Positions 13,501-26,899 are shown, numbered from the stretch's first letter. The stretch: 64,000 bases of DNA from Sphagnum compactum (GCA_965153455.1 OZ234493.1:2418001-2482000), one strand, 5' to 3'. The notes: a model not told the origin generated them from the letters alone. A program made the numbers and translations.

Positions 13501-15657
13501 TAATAATTTTCAAAGGCATCAACACATACACCTATGTTATGTCAACACATACATGAACTAATTGAACTATTAATTCAAATCTGGATGGAAATATGGATAA
13601 ATCGATGAACTATACAATTGTCTATACATATAATTGTTCATCATGATGGACCATTTGATACAAAACAAACTATGAGCCATTGGATCTAAGGTAAATATAA
13701 ATTTTAAATGAAAACTTAATGGTCTATGTGCATTGTGTCTTTCATGGTGCCATAGCTTGAATAGTGGCTCTAGTAGGATTCTTGTTTAGTTAATCCTAGG
13801 TGAAGTTTTGAGATCCTTGACCCAACAATATTAATCATGAAAATTTGAAAAAAAAAAAATGTGAAGGGAAAAGAAAAACACATTAGTGAAAATGTGTGGT
13901 GCAAACTTTGAAATGCATTTGCATTATTAGAGAAGTAGAAGAAGAGGATTTTGAGGTATTCTTCCCTGGCCCCCACTCCCCCCTAATAGTGCCCCCCTCC
14001 AAGTCATGAACACACTAGATATAATGAAAGTCCACCAAAAAGTGCATTAGAGTTATGTGGTGATAGGAAACATGTGTTTACTCCTTACAAATAACTCATG
14101 TTGAATGTGCACGAGAAGACCATACATGAATTCTTGAATCTTAAACCTTATTAGTATGGTACATCAAGTTTTGTAGATAATAACAATTTTTTTTCCATTC
14201 TTTTTAAGTACTAATTACTTTCATTCTTTAAATGGAATTCCAAAGTTTTCAATGAATCTTCATAGCAAATTGAAATGGTTGAGCACTAAGAAAGAACGTT
14301 TTGCCCTCAAGGTGTGTCGTATTCTTTTTTTGTTTGGATCTTGTTTTGTTTTATTTAAATCATGTTGGAGTAAGTTATGTTGTTGTATGAACTAAAAGGA
14401 GTTCACTTTGCTAATAAGTTTGTGGAAAAAATTGTCTTGGTAGATCTTGTTTACAAGTGATGGAAATCACAGGAGAATCAAGATTAAATGATCCGATAAA
14501 AATAATCATGACAAATGACAACAATGGTGAAGGTCATTGGGAATGGTACATCAAAAAGAAGAAAGTTGACAATTTATGAAAAGGTGAAGTTGTATAAAGA
14601 TCATAAGTTCAAGCACAAGTAAAAGTAAATAATATTGAAAGTTTATAAGTGCTAAAGGTGTTCCAAGGAAGTCAATTGATTATGCATGTTAAACAAAGCT
14701 AAAAGATAAGTACACAAATCATTAAAAGTATAATGGTGTATGTCGTAAAAAAACAAAAGGGTTAAGATGAAAGGCTCCAACAACTTGGGTTTGAAAATGT
14801 CTTGGGTCATTATCTTCTAAAAGGAATGTTGCTTATATATTTGTTCAATATTTCTATTGTGAAATGAAATTAGGAGGTGGTGGATAACTTAATAAAAGGA
14901 CTAACCACCCATATCCTTTATTCATGGAAAACCAAAATTATAATGACAAAAGATATTTTGTGCATTCATTAGTAAAAAACACAGTTTGTTTGATCAAGAA
15001 TTTTAATCACAAAATATCCCATATAAACAAAAATTTAAAAAGTCCCTCATCATTTTGGACAAGTCGATTTTAGCATGTTCGTTATGACTTTGTGGTCATT
15101 TTGACTAGTGAAGTAATGGATAATTTGATTGGTCAAATTAAAGTAATTTATTTATAAATACATTTTCAAAAATAAAATTACAATGGTAGGTAGGCTGAAA
15201 AAGGTATGTAGTTAAGTGGTAGCCTAGCCTAGGTACCCCTATCCGAAACCCTTGGTGATTCTTTCACAACTTTCGAAAAAATTACACAATGAGGTTAAAC
15301 GCCAACATCAAACCTTGCGTACTAGTGAAAAGGTCACTACCATTCACTACACTAATACATGGCATATAAGATTGAAAAAAAAAATTACGTTTATAATCCA
15401 AACCACCATGTATGATCAAGCATGACTACATGACCATGTAGTTTTAAACATCATTGTCAGAACTGTCATTTGTGATTGTGACTTTTGTGATTATAATCAT
15501 ATTTGCCACATTCATGAAGCATTTATCCAATGGTTAAAATTTAGTATTTAAAATATAACTTCAAATTTTTTATTAAATTTTTACTCCCAAATCGCAACCT
15601 AAGACACATTCATGAAATTTATTGAAAATTTATGAATTATCACATGGTAGCTTATAA
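7501..15657. other. AT-rich intergenic DNA without recognised genes
   Basis: A poly-C run (about 7541-7553) and an ATT/ATATT microsatellite (7633-7667) lie upstream of the hnRNP gene. Beyond that the sequence is AT-rich with only short open frames such as 9279-9494, 11343-11561 and 13110-13331. None shows a domain, splice-consistent neighbours or transposon protein motifs that I can recognise. Confidence 0.6.
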
Positions 15658-15660
15658 TTG

Positions 15661-17963
15661 CATTACGCCAAAATGCGTCCTAGTTCACTTTGGGTTTCAT
15701 TAAAATTTGAGTGAATTTGGACATTTTTTCCATGGTGAATTGGTCAACCCCCTAGTGAACAGGGATTAGTTGCTACAGATAGTGAATTGGTTCACTAGTA
15801 CCTAGTGAAACAAGGTTATTCTCAAGTGAAATACAAATTTACCAGGCCATTCACTTGCTAGTTAATTAATCAGGTAACATGTAAATTAATTAAATTTAAA
15901 TTATTTAATATATAATATTATTGATAATTTCATGATTTTTAGCCTATGAGTTATTAACACATGTCGCTACCTAGGTTACATTTAAAACCTAACCTAGGTA
16001 CATTGGCCACATAATCAACATAAACACCTAATCGTAGGGAATTAGATAGGAGAATATTCGGTCAACTTACCATTGTTGACCATACACACACCACTTGTGA
16101 AGTTTGATCTATTGACCTTTCAAATGGAAGCAAACACCCCTACAATTAAGCCACCCCACTTGGTGTGATAATATATTATGTTGCATTTTATTTATCAAAT
16201 ATTTTATTTTAAATAATAAAAAAAACACAAAATTTGAAAATTCATATCTTATTGAGATTTTGTCCAAATGAAATGATTTGAGTTTTTTTTAAAAAAAATT
16301 CAATAATGTACATAATTACATTTATTTTCTTTTGAAAGTGTAAAATCATTTGAACAAATTTTTTTTTGAATGTCATTATTCAATAGCATTTCAATGACCA
16401 TTCCCTTGGAAAAAAAAAAGTTTAATAAATGGATAAGATTTTTATTAATATAATAATATTACATATGTTAAGTTACTTTCAGTTATTATAGGGTTATTTT
16501 TCATTAATCTAAATTATTTCACCTTACATTATTCACGGCTATTCTCAATTACATTTGGCTATTTTTTATTATTTCACCTTAGGCTAATTTTGGTTATTTT
16601 ATGTTATTTTTGGCTATTTTAGCCTATTTCACCTCAAGCTATTTTTGGCTACTGTAAATTATTTTTGGCTATTATGTGTTATTTTCTAACTATTGTAAAT
16701 TATTTCACTTTAGGCAATTTGCAAATATTATATAATTTTGATTATTTTAAGCTATTTCATCTGAAATTATTTTCGACTATGTGAGGTTATTATTAATTAT
16801 TTTATGCTATTATTGGTAATTCTACGCTATTGTAAATTATTTCACCTTAAGTTACTTTTATCTATTGTAGATTATTTCAGCATAATTTTTTTTTGACAAT
16901 TCTAAGCAATTTTAATATATGACTATTGGTGGTTATTCTATTGGTGGTTATTCTATTAATGGCTATTGGTGGATATTAATGGCTATTATATTAATGGTTA
17001 TTGGTGGTTATTATATTAATGGCTATTGGTGACTAAAATACCATAGGTTATGAATGGCTATTAGTGGCTATTGGTGACTATTGATGGTTATTTTATTGGT
17101 GGTTATTGATAGTTATTTTATTGGTGGTTATTAATGGTTATTTTATTAATGGTTATTGGTGGTTATTAGTGCTTATTTTATTAACGATTATTGGTGGGTA
17201 TTCTAGGTTATATTACAATTATTGGTGGCTATTGTATTATAAATTATTATTGGTTATTTTATGTTATATTATGACTATTACTGATTATTTTATTATAAGT
17301 CATTGTTGGATATTTTAAGTTATATTATCATAAGCTATTGGTAGTTATTGTAAGTTATTCTAAATTATTTTTCATGGGCTATTTATTGATTTTTCTAGCC
17401 TATTTTACTTTAGGTTATTTTATTTTATTTTAGATTATTTTAAGTTATTATGTTTAAGATAAAATAACTTAAAATAAAATATAGTATAATGACCTTGAAT
17501 AACCTAAAATATAATTTGAAATAATATATTAACTTAAAATAAAATAACCTAAGGTTAATTTGAATAATTTAATTTAAAATAACTTTAAAAACCTATAAAT
17601 AAGTTAGCTAGGATACCTTAAGGTATAATAATGTATAATAATTTAAGGTATAATAACTTATAATAACTTATAATAATGTAAGGTATAGATTAAAATAACT
17701 AAAGTAACCTATAATAATATAAGGTATACCATAAAATAACATATATATAGTATTTGAAACAACATAAAACTAAACATATTTACTACAATAAATTATAATA
17801 GTGAATTATGTCAACTAATAGTGAAACATGATGTTTACATAGTGATATTATAGTGAAATAACTTTAACCAGGGTGAAATCACTAAAATGCAATGAACTTA
17901 TTTCACTTTTAAGGTCCCATAGTGATTTGAGCTAATGATTTGCACCCCACATTTGTAGTAATG
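15661..17963. mobile_element. Non-autonomous CACTA-like element (2.3 kb) with 3-bp target duplication
   Basis: The left end reads CATTACGCCAAAATG. The right end read inward on the other strand is CATTACTACAAATG, an imperfect terminal inverted repeat close to the CACTACGCCAAAA-type ends of plant CACTA elements. A 3-bp TTG lies directly outside both ends (15658-15660 and 17964-17966), as expected for this superfamily. Subterminal AGTGAA/TTCACT motifs recur at both sides (about 15700-15850 and 17800-17930). The interior has no coding capacity and consists of AT-rich arrays. Superfamily assignment is inference from termini and TSD length. Confidence 0.55.
16480..17760. repeat. AT-rich degenerate tandem/fold-back array inside the CACTA-like element
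   Basis: The left part repeats TATTTTAGGTTA- and GGCTATT-like units, including a GGTGGTTATT/AATGGCTATT run at about 16920-17200. At about 17452-17458 the orientation flips, and from there to about 17760 the plus strand carries the complementary ATAAAATAACTTAAAATA units. The DNA around 17418-17482 can fold into a long AT-rich hairpin. Confidence 0.7.
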
Positions 17964-18289
17964 TTGGGACATTAATTCTTTTGGTCCCATTGTGTGATGC
18001 CATGTGATACTCAAAATTTAATCAAATAACATTAGGTCAGATTACCTATGCTACCTCGCTTCAAAAACTTAGCTTAAACAAAACCGCATAAACTAAAAGG
18101 CACTAAGGTTAAATTAACCACCTAAATTAAAAGTCTATGTATTATTTAGGTTGTAAGTGGGAAAACTTGATCCTTTCACCTCCACATAGTACCACAACAT
18201 ATTTATGGTAATATAATTAATTATCATAAAATTATAAACAACGATATTTTTTTGTCTAGGTTAACTCGGGATGACCTAGGTTCATTTAA

Positions 18290-20125
18290 TAAAACTTAAG
18301 CGCATTTTGGTGAACTAGGTTAAATCATGTTAAATTATTGTCACATAGGCCAAATTAAACTAGATCAATTGTTGTTTAATTAGGCGAAACTAAATTAATT
18401 TAAATTACACTAAACTAAGTTATTAAGGTTAAACTAAGTTAAATTAAATTAAATTAAATTAAGTTACATCATGATATTTAGGCTAAATGGGTGAAAGCAC
18501 ACTATAGTGACCTTCTTTGGGGTGTCACATTACATACTATTTTTTAGAGGTGTGCATGTTAGGGTGTATCCCACCTCAAACTTTTTTTAAAAATTCATAA
18601 TTTTTTCATATTATGTTAGAATATAATATAGGTAATATATTTTTGAAAATATTTTATTTCATTTTATAAAGTGGGAGATTAGAATATATTTGTGAAAACA
18701 AACGTAATGTACCTATGTACTCAAAAACACAAATATATTCCAAAAATAATTTAAATGATTTTTAATATTTATGAAAGTTGAAGATATATTAAACCATGTC
18801 ATTTTAAATAGTTTGAACCATGTTTAGATACCATGTGATTGATTTGAAATTTTTCATCTAACAAAAATTGCGTTTTTTTAGCAAAGATGTGATATGTGTG
18901 TGCTAAATTGAAATTTTGACAAGTAATCACATTCACATGGAAGATGACAAGCATAACTAAATGGGCCATATTTTAAATTTCATAAAAATTGATTTTTTTA
19001 ATGACTAATGAAACCCTAAAATTAGTGCAGTCAAAATGAAACAATGACCCTATTATACCAATGTATATTATAAATATACCCATAGATCCCTCAATATAAA
19101 TAATGAAATTTATTATTTTCTTTAAAAAATTACATAACATTAATTTTGTAAAAATTATAGTTGTAAGGCCCAAAAACCAAAGTTGATATCCAAAATTGAA
19201 TGTACCATACTTTTGGAACAATTATATTGTATGTACTATTATACTACACCTAAATATTGCTCCAAAGGGAATCAAGTAGTGTGCTTTCACCCAAATTTGG
19301 TCATTTAGGCTAAATTAAGCTATTTCTGTTAAGATATGTTAAATTAAGTGAAAGTAAATTAAACAAGGTTATTTAGATTAAACCAGGTTAAATTAAGCTA
19401 AACAAATCTACTTATGTTAAATTAAGCTACTTAGGTTATATTAGGCTATTTATGATCAATTAGGCTAAACTAAATTACTTTGACTAAATTAGGTTAAATT
19501 AAACTACTTTGGCTAAAGTAGGCTACTTTGTGTTAAATTAAAGCAACTTAGGTTAAATTAGGCTAATGCGGTTAAACTATTATAAATTAGGCTAAACTAG
19601 ACCATTTAAACTAAATTAAGCTAAATTATTAAGTTATTTTGCTAAACTTATCAACTTATGTTGTATTTTGTTATTTTGGTTGAATTAGGCTAAACTAGGT
19701 TATTTAAGTGAAATTAAATTAAATTAAACTACTTAGTTAAATTATATTACTTAGGTTAAATAAGGCTAAGTTAAGTTAAATTAGGATAATGAAGTTAAAT
19801 TAGGCTATTTAGGCCAAACTAAATTAAATCAAGTTAAACTAGAACTAGGCTACTTAAGTTAAATTAGGCTAAACATGGGTAAATTATAGGTTAAGCTAAG
19901 CTACTTATGCTAAACTATGTTAAATTAAGCTAAAATAAATTAAAATAAATTACTTATGTTAAACCAAGTGAAATTATGTTAAGTTAAACTCAACTAAGCT
20001 ATTTAGGCTAAATTATGTGAAATTATACTAAATGAGGTTAAACTACATTAAACTTGGTTAAATTAAGTTAAAGTAGGTTATATTAAATTAGATTATACTA
20101 CTTAGGCTAAACTAAGTTATATTTG
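18290..20125. repeat. Degenerate GGTTAAATTA / AGGCTAAACT array
   Basis: Short units of the form (A)GGTTAAATTA, AGGCTAAACTA and AAGTTAAATTA follow one another with much variation on both sides of an inserted TIR element (18489-19292). There is no open reading frame of note. The sequence is low complexity and probably arose by slippage or unequal exchange. Confidence 0.7.
18489..19292. mobile_element. TIR element (about 804 bp, MITE-like) inserted in the TTAAATTA array
   Basis: The left terminus GGGTGAAAGCACACTA (18489-18504) has its exact inverted copy at 19277-19292. A weaker inverted match continues inward (CTTCTTTGGGG near the left end, CTCCAAAGGGAA near the right). AAAT is present directly outside both ends (18485-18488 and 19293-19296) and may be the target duplication. 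The array sequence resumes after the right end, so this is an insertion. No transposase frame is present; the superfamily is not clear. Confidence 0.65.
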
Positions 20126-22900
20126 TTTACATTGGGCAAAAAGTTTGAAAATTGTTGTTGAAAAGTAAATAAGATTTTCATTGTAAGTTTGGAATGATTA
20201 ATATGACAAAAGAGAGAATTTGAATTATACTTTTGGAAGAAGATTTGAATTAATATTCTTCCATGAGGAATTTCATGAGGGGGAATTGGTGAAGAAAGGG
20301 TTCATTAATATTATATGATTTCAAATACATAAGGAAGGAAGAAGAATAACCAAAACATCAAATTCTTTTGGATTTTGTTTTTAAATTAATGCATGTTCAT
20401 TTCATATTAAACAATAAAGAGTAATATGAATTTTGTTGCATTTTTATAATGATTGTGTATGTGAAACAATAGGATTAATGATACAATTATAATTGTATTA
20501 TATCTATTGTTCATTCTATAATATTTCATATGTAAAGATTGAAGTCTAGATTCTATGGTAAGAAAATTCAATTTAGGAACTACAAAATTTAGTACTTACC
20601 AATCGTATTTATACAATTAGTTCAAAAAATTCCAAAAGAATTCAAGACCTCATCTAAATTTTAAAAATTAAAAAAAATCTAAGACCTTGTGTAGATTGAT
20701 GACACATACATAAAGATATGTTCATTTTCACAAAGGTGCCCACAAATAAGGTCAATTCCAAATCAACACAACTACTAATCAACTAGTTGCATTTAAAATC
20801 ATAATCACTTATTATCATACTTATAGTCTTGTAGTCATAAGTTTGATCATATTCAAAAAAATCTTCCCAACTTGAGATGAAATATAACTACATGACTACA
20901 CTAGAACAACATATGGAAGTTATTTTGATCATCAAATCCATATTTTAATGTGGTGACCACTTCCAATGGTTCCGCCACCACTATCATTTTTGCTTCAAGT
21001 GGCTCCATTGACACTCCCACTTTCATTTGTTGAATTAGTATTAAGAGTTATCAATGTCCCATTAATTAGAACCATGATCATTCCAATGATGGAAACATAG
21101 TTGGGCAACCAATATAGTTGCTATTGTTTGATTTTTACCTTGTGGGCACGCATAAATTCATGGTAATCATCCATAGGTGGCCTTCCAAATGTCGGAACAA
21201 ATTACCCTTCCATGTTATGAAAGGAGTGAATAGTTAGGGATTGTGCAAATATTACAAATCACATTAGCTACCAAACAATTGGCTAAAATAATTTAGTTCA
21301 ATGGTGTTAACCACCCATGAATACAAATATGGCCATTTGGTGGTTGCATAAATGACGTCCATGTTTCACAACAATGGTGGGGTGATTAACCGTGAGGGTG
21401 AACTTGCCTTGGAATATGAGAAATCCTTTTTATATACAAATAATGATAATGTGGGTAGTTCAAATCACACCCCTTAATGCCATGTAACCCCATTGATACC
21501 TATCAAAATATCCCCTATTATGGAATTTTGTGTCACCTCTATGGTGAACCCTAACCTTAAATATTAAGTAATTAACCAAACCTTCCCCCTAATTGGGATG
21601 TTGGACCTTTGGGGTTACCTTAACCTTAATCCATGGCGCTTGGATCACAAAGACATTTCACAAGGCCAATAAACTTGGGCACATTTTAAACACAACAAAT
21701 GTGGTTTATTAGCCATCAAGTTGATTTCACCATCACAAATAATCAATAAGACAATTGGTGATAAATCTAAAATATCTGCAATATCATCAACACCATCACA
21801 ACTTAACTTTTCCCATTACTTTAACATTATTCAAGGAAAGTGCATAAATTGAATGTGGTTGGCAAACCCCCAACATGATAATTTGTGTTTTGAAAACTTG
21901 TCATGGAATAGTAACTATCCACATGGTATTTGAAACTTGCGTATTGAAACCTTCTTATGGAATGTTAAGCCCAACGATGTGGTATATGAAATTCATACAT
22001 ACCGAAACTCATCCCAAAATGCCAAGCCCATCCATGAACAACATTTCCCAAACGGAGGGAATTAAAACACAAACATAACCCAAGATTAGAACAACACAAA
22101 ATGATAATAAACTTTCATGCAACATGATTTTCAATTTTGTAATTCTTGTTAGGAATTATGATAGAAATTCAAATATTATTTTTTATTTGTTGATGGCATG
22201 ACACTCCACCATTGTAGGGTGTAGTTTTTTGGGCTTATTATTACTAATGTAAGTTGTTAGTAATTGTCGTGAACTTGTCCCGCACACCTTGCTAAAAATG
22301 ATTTCCATAAATGTATGATTTCAAAAGGTCTGAAAACTTGCACACACTTAGTTTTCCTTTCCTAGAACTCAATGGCAAATATGGCACTTAATTTTGCCTC
22401 CATATGTGCACAACATGAAAATTTGAATAAACTTTAAGTTAAAGCAAAAATTAGGTATTTTATGAAAGGTAATTACATTTTACTATGACAAACACCATAA
22501 AAGGTTAAATTGTAGAAACCTATAATAAGTTGGCAAGATGAGCCATACCTTAGTTAGTTAGTTGACATGTGCAAATCCATATACATAGTATAACAAACTA
22601 ACTATTAGTAGCATACTGACATGCTCATGTTTTTTAGTAAACAAGCTGAACTAGAACTTATTTACACAAGAAAAAATCTTGTCTTTTTCCACTATCCAAA
22701 TTCATTCGGTTTTTAATGAAAAAGGACAAAATTGACTAATATGCAATTTGTATGCATTTTGGTCAAAAAAAGCTAGTTGGTTATGACATTTTTAGTGAAA
22801 TATTTTTTAATCTTTTTGGATAGTCACATGTTGCACTAGATAATTTTTAATTTAAAAATTATGACATGGATATATGAGGTCCCAAGTTAGTATGATGCGG
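20126..22900. other. AT-rich intergenic DNA, nothing recognised
   Basis: There is one open frame of 67 codons (21875-22078) with no domain, and otherwise AT-rich sequence. I see no gene, RNA or transposon terminus that I can support. Confidence 0.55.
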
Positions 22901-22914
22901 AATAATGTGCATCA

Positions 22915-23157
22915 TTGTACAAAAAAAAAAAAAAAATCTTTTTCGGATCATGGAGTCACGGATTGCATTTTTGTCGCAACATGTTGTGACAAAATTATAT
23001 GTCATGAAAAAAAAGTTTTCAAAAAAAAAAATTCAACAATTTTTTTTTCATGTGATTCACCATGATGTATGTATAAGGTGTGTTAATGCACATATCCATC
23101 AAGGATTAAACCCAACACCTCATGGAAGCACAATGAGGCCTTAACCACCAAACCACT
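22915..23157 (-). mobile_element. tRNA-derived SINE-like element
   Basis: On the minus strand, starting at about 23155, the sequence TGGTTTGGTGGTTAAGGC resembles a tRNA D-arm/A box. A potential anticodon-type stem follows (CCTCAT pairing with ATGAGG), then GGGTTTAATCC (complement of 23103-23113), a near match to the Pol III B box GGTTCGANTCC at the usual spacing. The non-tRNA part runs on toward an A/T homopolymer at about 22920-22935. I could not identify a target duplication, so the 3' limit is approximate. It is a SINE or a decayed tRNA-like sequence rather than a functional tRNA gene, because the acceptor stem does not close. Confidence 0.5.
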
Positions 23158-23169
23158 TCAAAACTTTAT

Positions 23170-25378
23170 TAATAAAAAAGAAAAAAATTAACTTTATTAT
23201 GTTTGGTATGAAATTGTTTAGCAAATTCAAACTTTAACATACATTAAAAAAAAACTTTATTCAAATGTTACAAATGAAAACATGATCTTGAAGCTTATTC
23301 AATAATGTATTCAAAAAAATTATTATCATTTAAAAAATTAAAATTTAAGTTTTAAGAAAATTGAAATTGCATATCATGAATAAATCTACAAATATTTTCA
23401 TAAATTTAATGTAAACTCAAAAATGCATTAATTAAGTCTTACAATTTTATTTTCATTACATAAAAGATGTCCAATTTTTATAAAATTAAAAATTTTAATT
23501 TTCCCCAATATAATTAGGTAAATTTATTTATTTATTTTTGTGATGTTGTTAAAATGGTAATCATCCATACAAAAATTGCCACATTTGGTTATAGACAAGT
23601 AGTGTAATTGGAATTTATTTAAATCCTTTAATATTATAATTATTTATTATGTTTTATTGTAAGAAATTGATAATATACATTTTAAATTTGACAAAATATC
23701 AATTAAAAAATGTTATTGCCCTTTTAAATTGGCAAGAATTAGCCACAAGAAGAAACATTAATTAAGTAGTCAATGTAAACATTTAATTATAAAGATCATA
23801 TTTGTTTAGTAAGATGAATCATACAATAATACAAGTGATAATTACATAATTTTGAAAAAAACTGCAACATTTTATTTTATTTTTAGATTAGAAATATATT
23901 TTACTTTTTTTCCTTTTAAAAAGTAAAATAAATTTAATTTGATGAAAGTTTGGATTTAAATAGTTAGATTACCCACCCCCCCCCCTCACCCCTTGCGCCC
24001 CCTGTCCACAACCAACATGTTTTTAAAATTTGAATTTCCCTAACTTGGCAATTCTTGTTGGGAAAAAAATGTAAAAAAAGAGAAAATTTCCAAAAATTGA
24101 GATCACAAATTTCAAAGAAAAAAAGTTACTCCTAATGAGTAAAAGTTTAAAAAATAATTCTAATAATTCCAACATTAAACACATAAAAAATTTCCAACAT
24201 CAAATTTATTTGAAAAAATTTAAGTTTAATATTTGAGATCATTATAAATATTATCCAATTAAAAAAAAATTACGATAAATATTGATGATGTAATTGAGTT
24301 TTTCTTTCTTGTGAATTCCACCATTTGGGAACATAAAAAAGATTGTCACCATCAACAAAAGATTAATTTTTTAAATATTTTTTTACATTTAAAAAAATGA
24401 TATAATGGGTTTTAAGACTTGTAACCAAAATATATAAATATTTAACAAATTTGTACCTCCATGTATGGTTTATAGCCAAAACATGGCTTAATTTTCTTGT
24501 GCATGATCTTGAAAAAATTACAAAATTAAAAATATTAAAAAATTAAAAAAATCATTGATGTCATTATTATTATAACCACTTATAATTATTATTTAAAATT
24601 TTTATTTAAATGAATTTTTAAAATTTCATCTATAAATATTTAAACATAAACACCTAACATAACAAGTTAAAAATTTGATAAACCATGCTTAAAATAAAAA
24701 TAATAATCATAAATAGTGATAATTTTCATAATAATAATATATATAATTTAATCATTTTTTAACATGGAATTTTTTTCATACACGAAAGAAAAAAAATGGA
24801 GAAAAAATTAGGGATTATTTGTGGGACTTTTTTTGGTGTGGTGTCATGAACATTCATAATAATAAACTTGTCCATGATACCTAAAACAAACTAAGGGAAA
24901 AACATACATTCTAATTTACATAAATGTACAAAAATTTGATATATGAAAAAATTATAATTTAGAGGTTTACGTGCATCCTAAACTTTGCATGTATGAACAT
25001 TTTCACGTAATCAATAACCCATGCAAATATAAATGTGAGACTTCCCAAGTTTTTATACATCCATTTAAAAAAATTATGGTGAGTGCAAAATGCAATGCAT
25101 GAGTAATGGATTTAACAACATTCAAAGTGAATGATTCAACTCATATGCAAATGTTAGTAATTCAAAAAATGCGAAAAATTTCACTAACCCATTCAAGTAT
25201 AAATGTGAAACATTAAATTGTTATGTGCGTTTCAATATATACTAGTAAGTGCAATATGCAACATTTAAATAATGATTTCAATAAATTCAAAGTGGATGAT
25301 TCAACTCATGTAAAGATGTTGATAGTTCAAGAAATGTAAAAAAATCATTAAACCATTCAAATATAATTGTAAAATATT
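23170..25378. other. Very AT-rich intergenic DNA, nothing recognised
   Basis: This stretch is dominated by A- and T-runs, with a C-run (about 23975-23985) as the only striking exception. There is no open frame of note and no supportable feature. Confidence 0.6.
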
Positions 25379-25389
25379 TAGTTGCATGT

Positions 25390-25626
25390 TAATCAATCAA
25401 TTACACTTGGGTGCCCATCAGGGAGCAATTCACACCCTGTAGCACCCGCCGGCTGAGGCTTGCCTCAGCTGGCCTTAATGGCCCACATTGCGTTGATTAG
25501 GCCTTTCCAAACTGCCCTTTCCTGGGCGCTGTCTTAAAACATCTGGCCTTCGTTAGTTGCATGGAAGTGTCCACCCCCCGTTGTGGACGTGGAAGCTACA
25601 TCATCCCTGTACCCCTTCTGGATAGA
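25390..25626 (-). mobile_element. 5'-truncated LINE-like retroposon with 11-bp target duplication
   Basis: This GC-rich island of about 237 bp is flanked by identical TAGTTGCATGT copies (25379-25389 and 25627-25637). Read on the minus strand it ends in a TTGATTGATT-type tail next to the left duplication. It also contains a short frame, after a stop, reading DSAQERAVWKGLINAMW, which resembles the C-terminal end of plant non-LTR reverse-transcriptase ORFs (AQDR..W pattern). Target duplication, tail and truncation together indicate target-primed insertion. A SINE sharing a LINE 3' end is an alternative. Confidence 0.6.
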
Positions 25627-25639
25627 TAGTTGCATGTGT

Positions 25640-26890
25640 TTTGGTATATTATAATAAGTGCAAGATGCAATTTCTAAGTAATGGTTTTAACATATTAAAA
25701 GTGAATGGTTCAATTTTGATAATTGAAGAGATGTGAAAAAAATCATTAATTCATTTCAATATAAATGTGGGGTTTAAAATTGTTACATGTGTTTTAATAA
25801 ATTATGGGAAATGTAAAATGGAACTCCTAAATAATGGTTTCAACATATTAAAATTTAATGGTTTCAATATTATTTTTTCATAGAATATCAAAACATATCT
25901 CTTTATTTCATGTATTTCATAAAATACATAAAAACTCATTTCCCTTGGATGGTATCACATTTTTTTGGTTTTTAACACTTCTTTTCTAGCTTCTATTACA
26001 CATGCTTCTTGTTAAAGCCGCAAATTGTGTACATCATTAAACTTTTCACTTCAACTTTCATTCTATTTACTTTGGTATTTTTGTTTTCAATCTACATGTC
26101 ACAAGTTGTGAACAATATAACTTGAATGAAGATGTTTATTTATGTTGTCATCATCACACTACTTATATGGTGGTTGGTTTCATTGTTGTGAGTTTTTTCA
26201 TTGCCATCATCACCTTTGTAATCATAGTCATAAAATAAAAGTTTTGGATCTTCAAAGTTTTGTGAGGTTTCATTTCTTGAAGGTTTCGGGAGATTTCATG
26301 TCTTCAATTTTTATTTTTCACTCTAGGTTTATGGACTTCGATACTAAATGTAACATTGATTATGAAGCATGTGATGGGAACATGGAAAAACTTATTGTCA
26401 CGAACATCACTAACAAAACAGTGTAACCACCTATAATCATTGTGGACAAACACAGATCGTAAAGCTAGTGAGTAAGGAGGTCAAAGCCAAATGAAAAGCA
26501 TTTTGAGATCTTCAATTTGTAGAATTGTAAAAGAACTAGAGGTTTTGGCATCACAACCAAATCACACCTCCTTGGGCATTCTTTCCATTCAACAATCGAC
26601 TTGCAACAATCTATATGCAAAATTTTCATAGTATGAGGTGCATCATATGTCACCCATAGGTCAATTTCCAATAGTAACAACATGACACAATCCAAGAAAG
26701 ATATTGTTTATTAGAATCGTTCACATAGCATCACAAGCATGAAAAAACATGTTACTTATGAGCATTAAGTTGTTCTAGTTTGGTACAAAGAGAAAAAGAA
26801 GTTGACATATTAAGCTAAAGGTGGTCGGTTGAAAAGGGGAAAAAAAAGAAAGACAATGACTCCTACAACAATTCTCAAGTTTTTTAGCCA
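25640..26890. other. AT-rich intergenic DNA, no gene recognised
   Basis: Open frames at 26142-26426 (plus) and 26465-26695 (minus) have no recognisable domains and are probably chance. The right part may include decayed upstream parts of the adjacent hAT element, but I could not confirm this. Confidence 0.5.
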
Positions 26891-26899
26891 AAACCTTTA

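Noticed and set aside
23138-23155. A functional tRNA gene
   Set aside because: D-arm and T-arm-like boxes are present but there is no closed acceptor stem, so a SINE is the better explanation.
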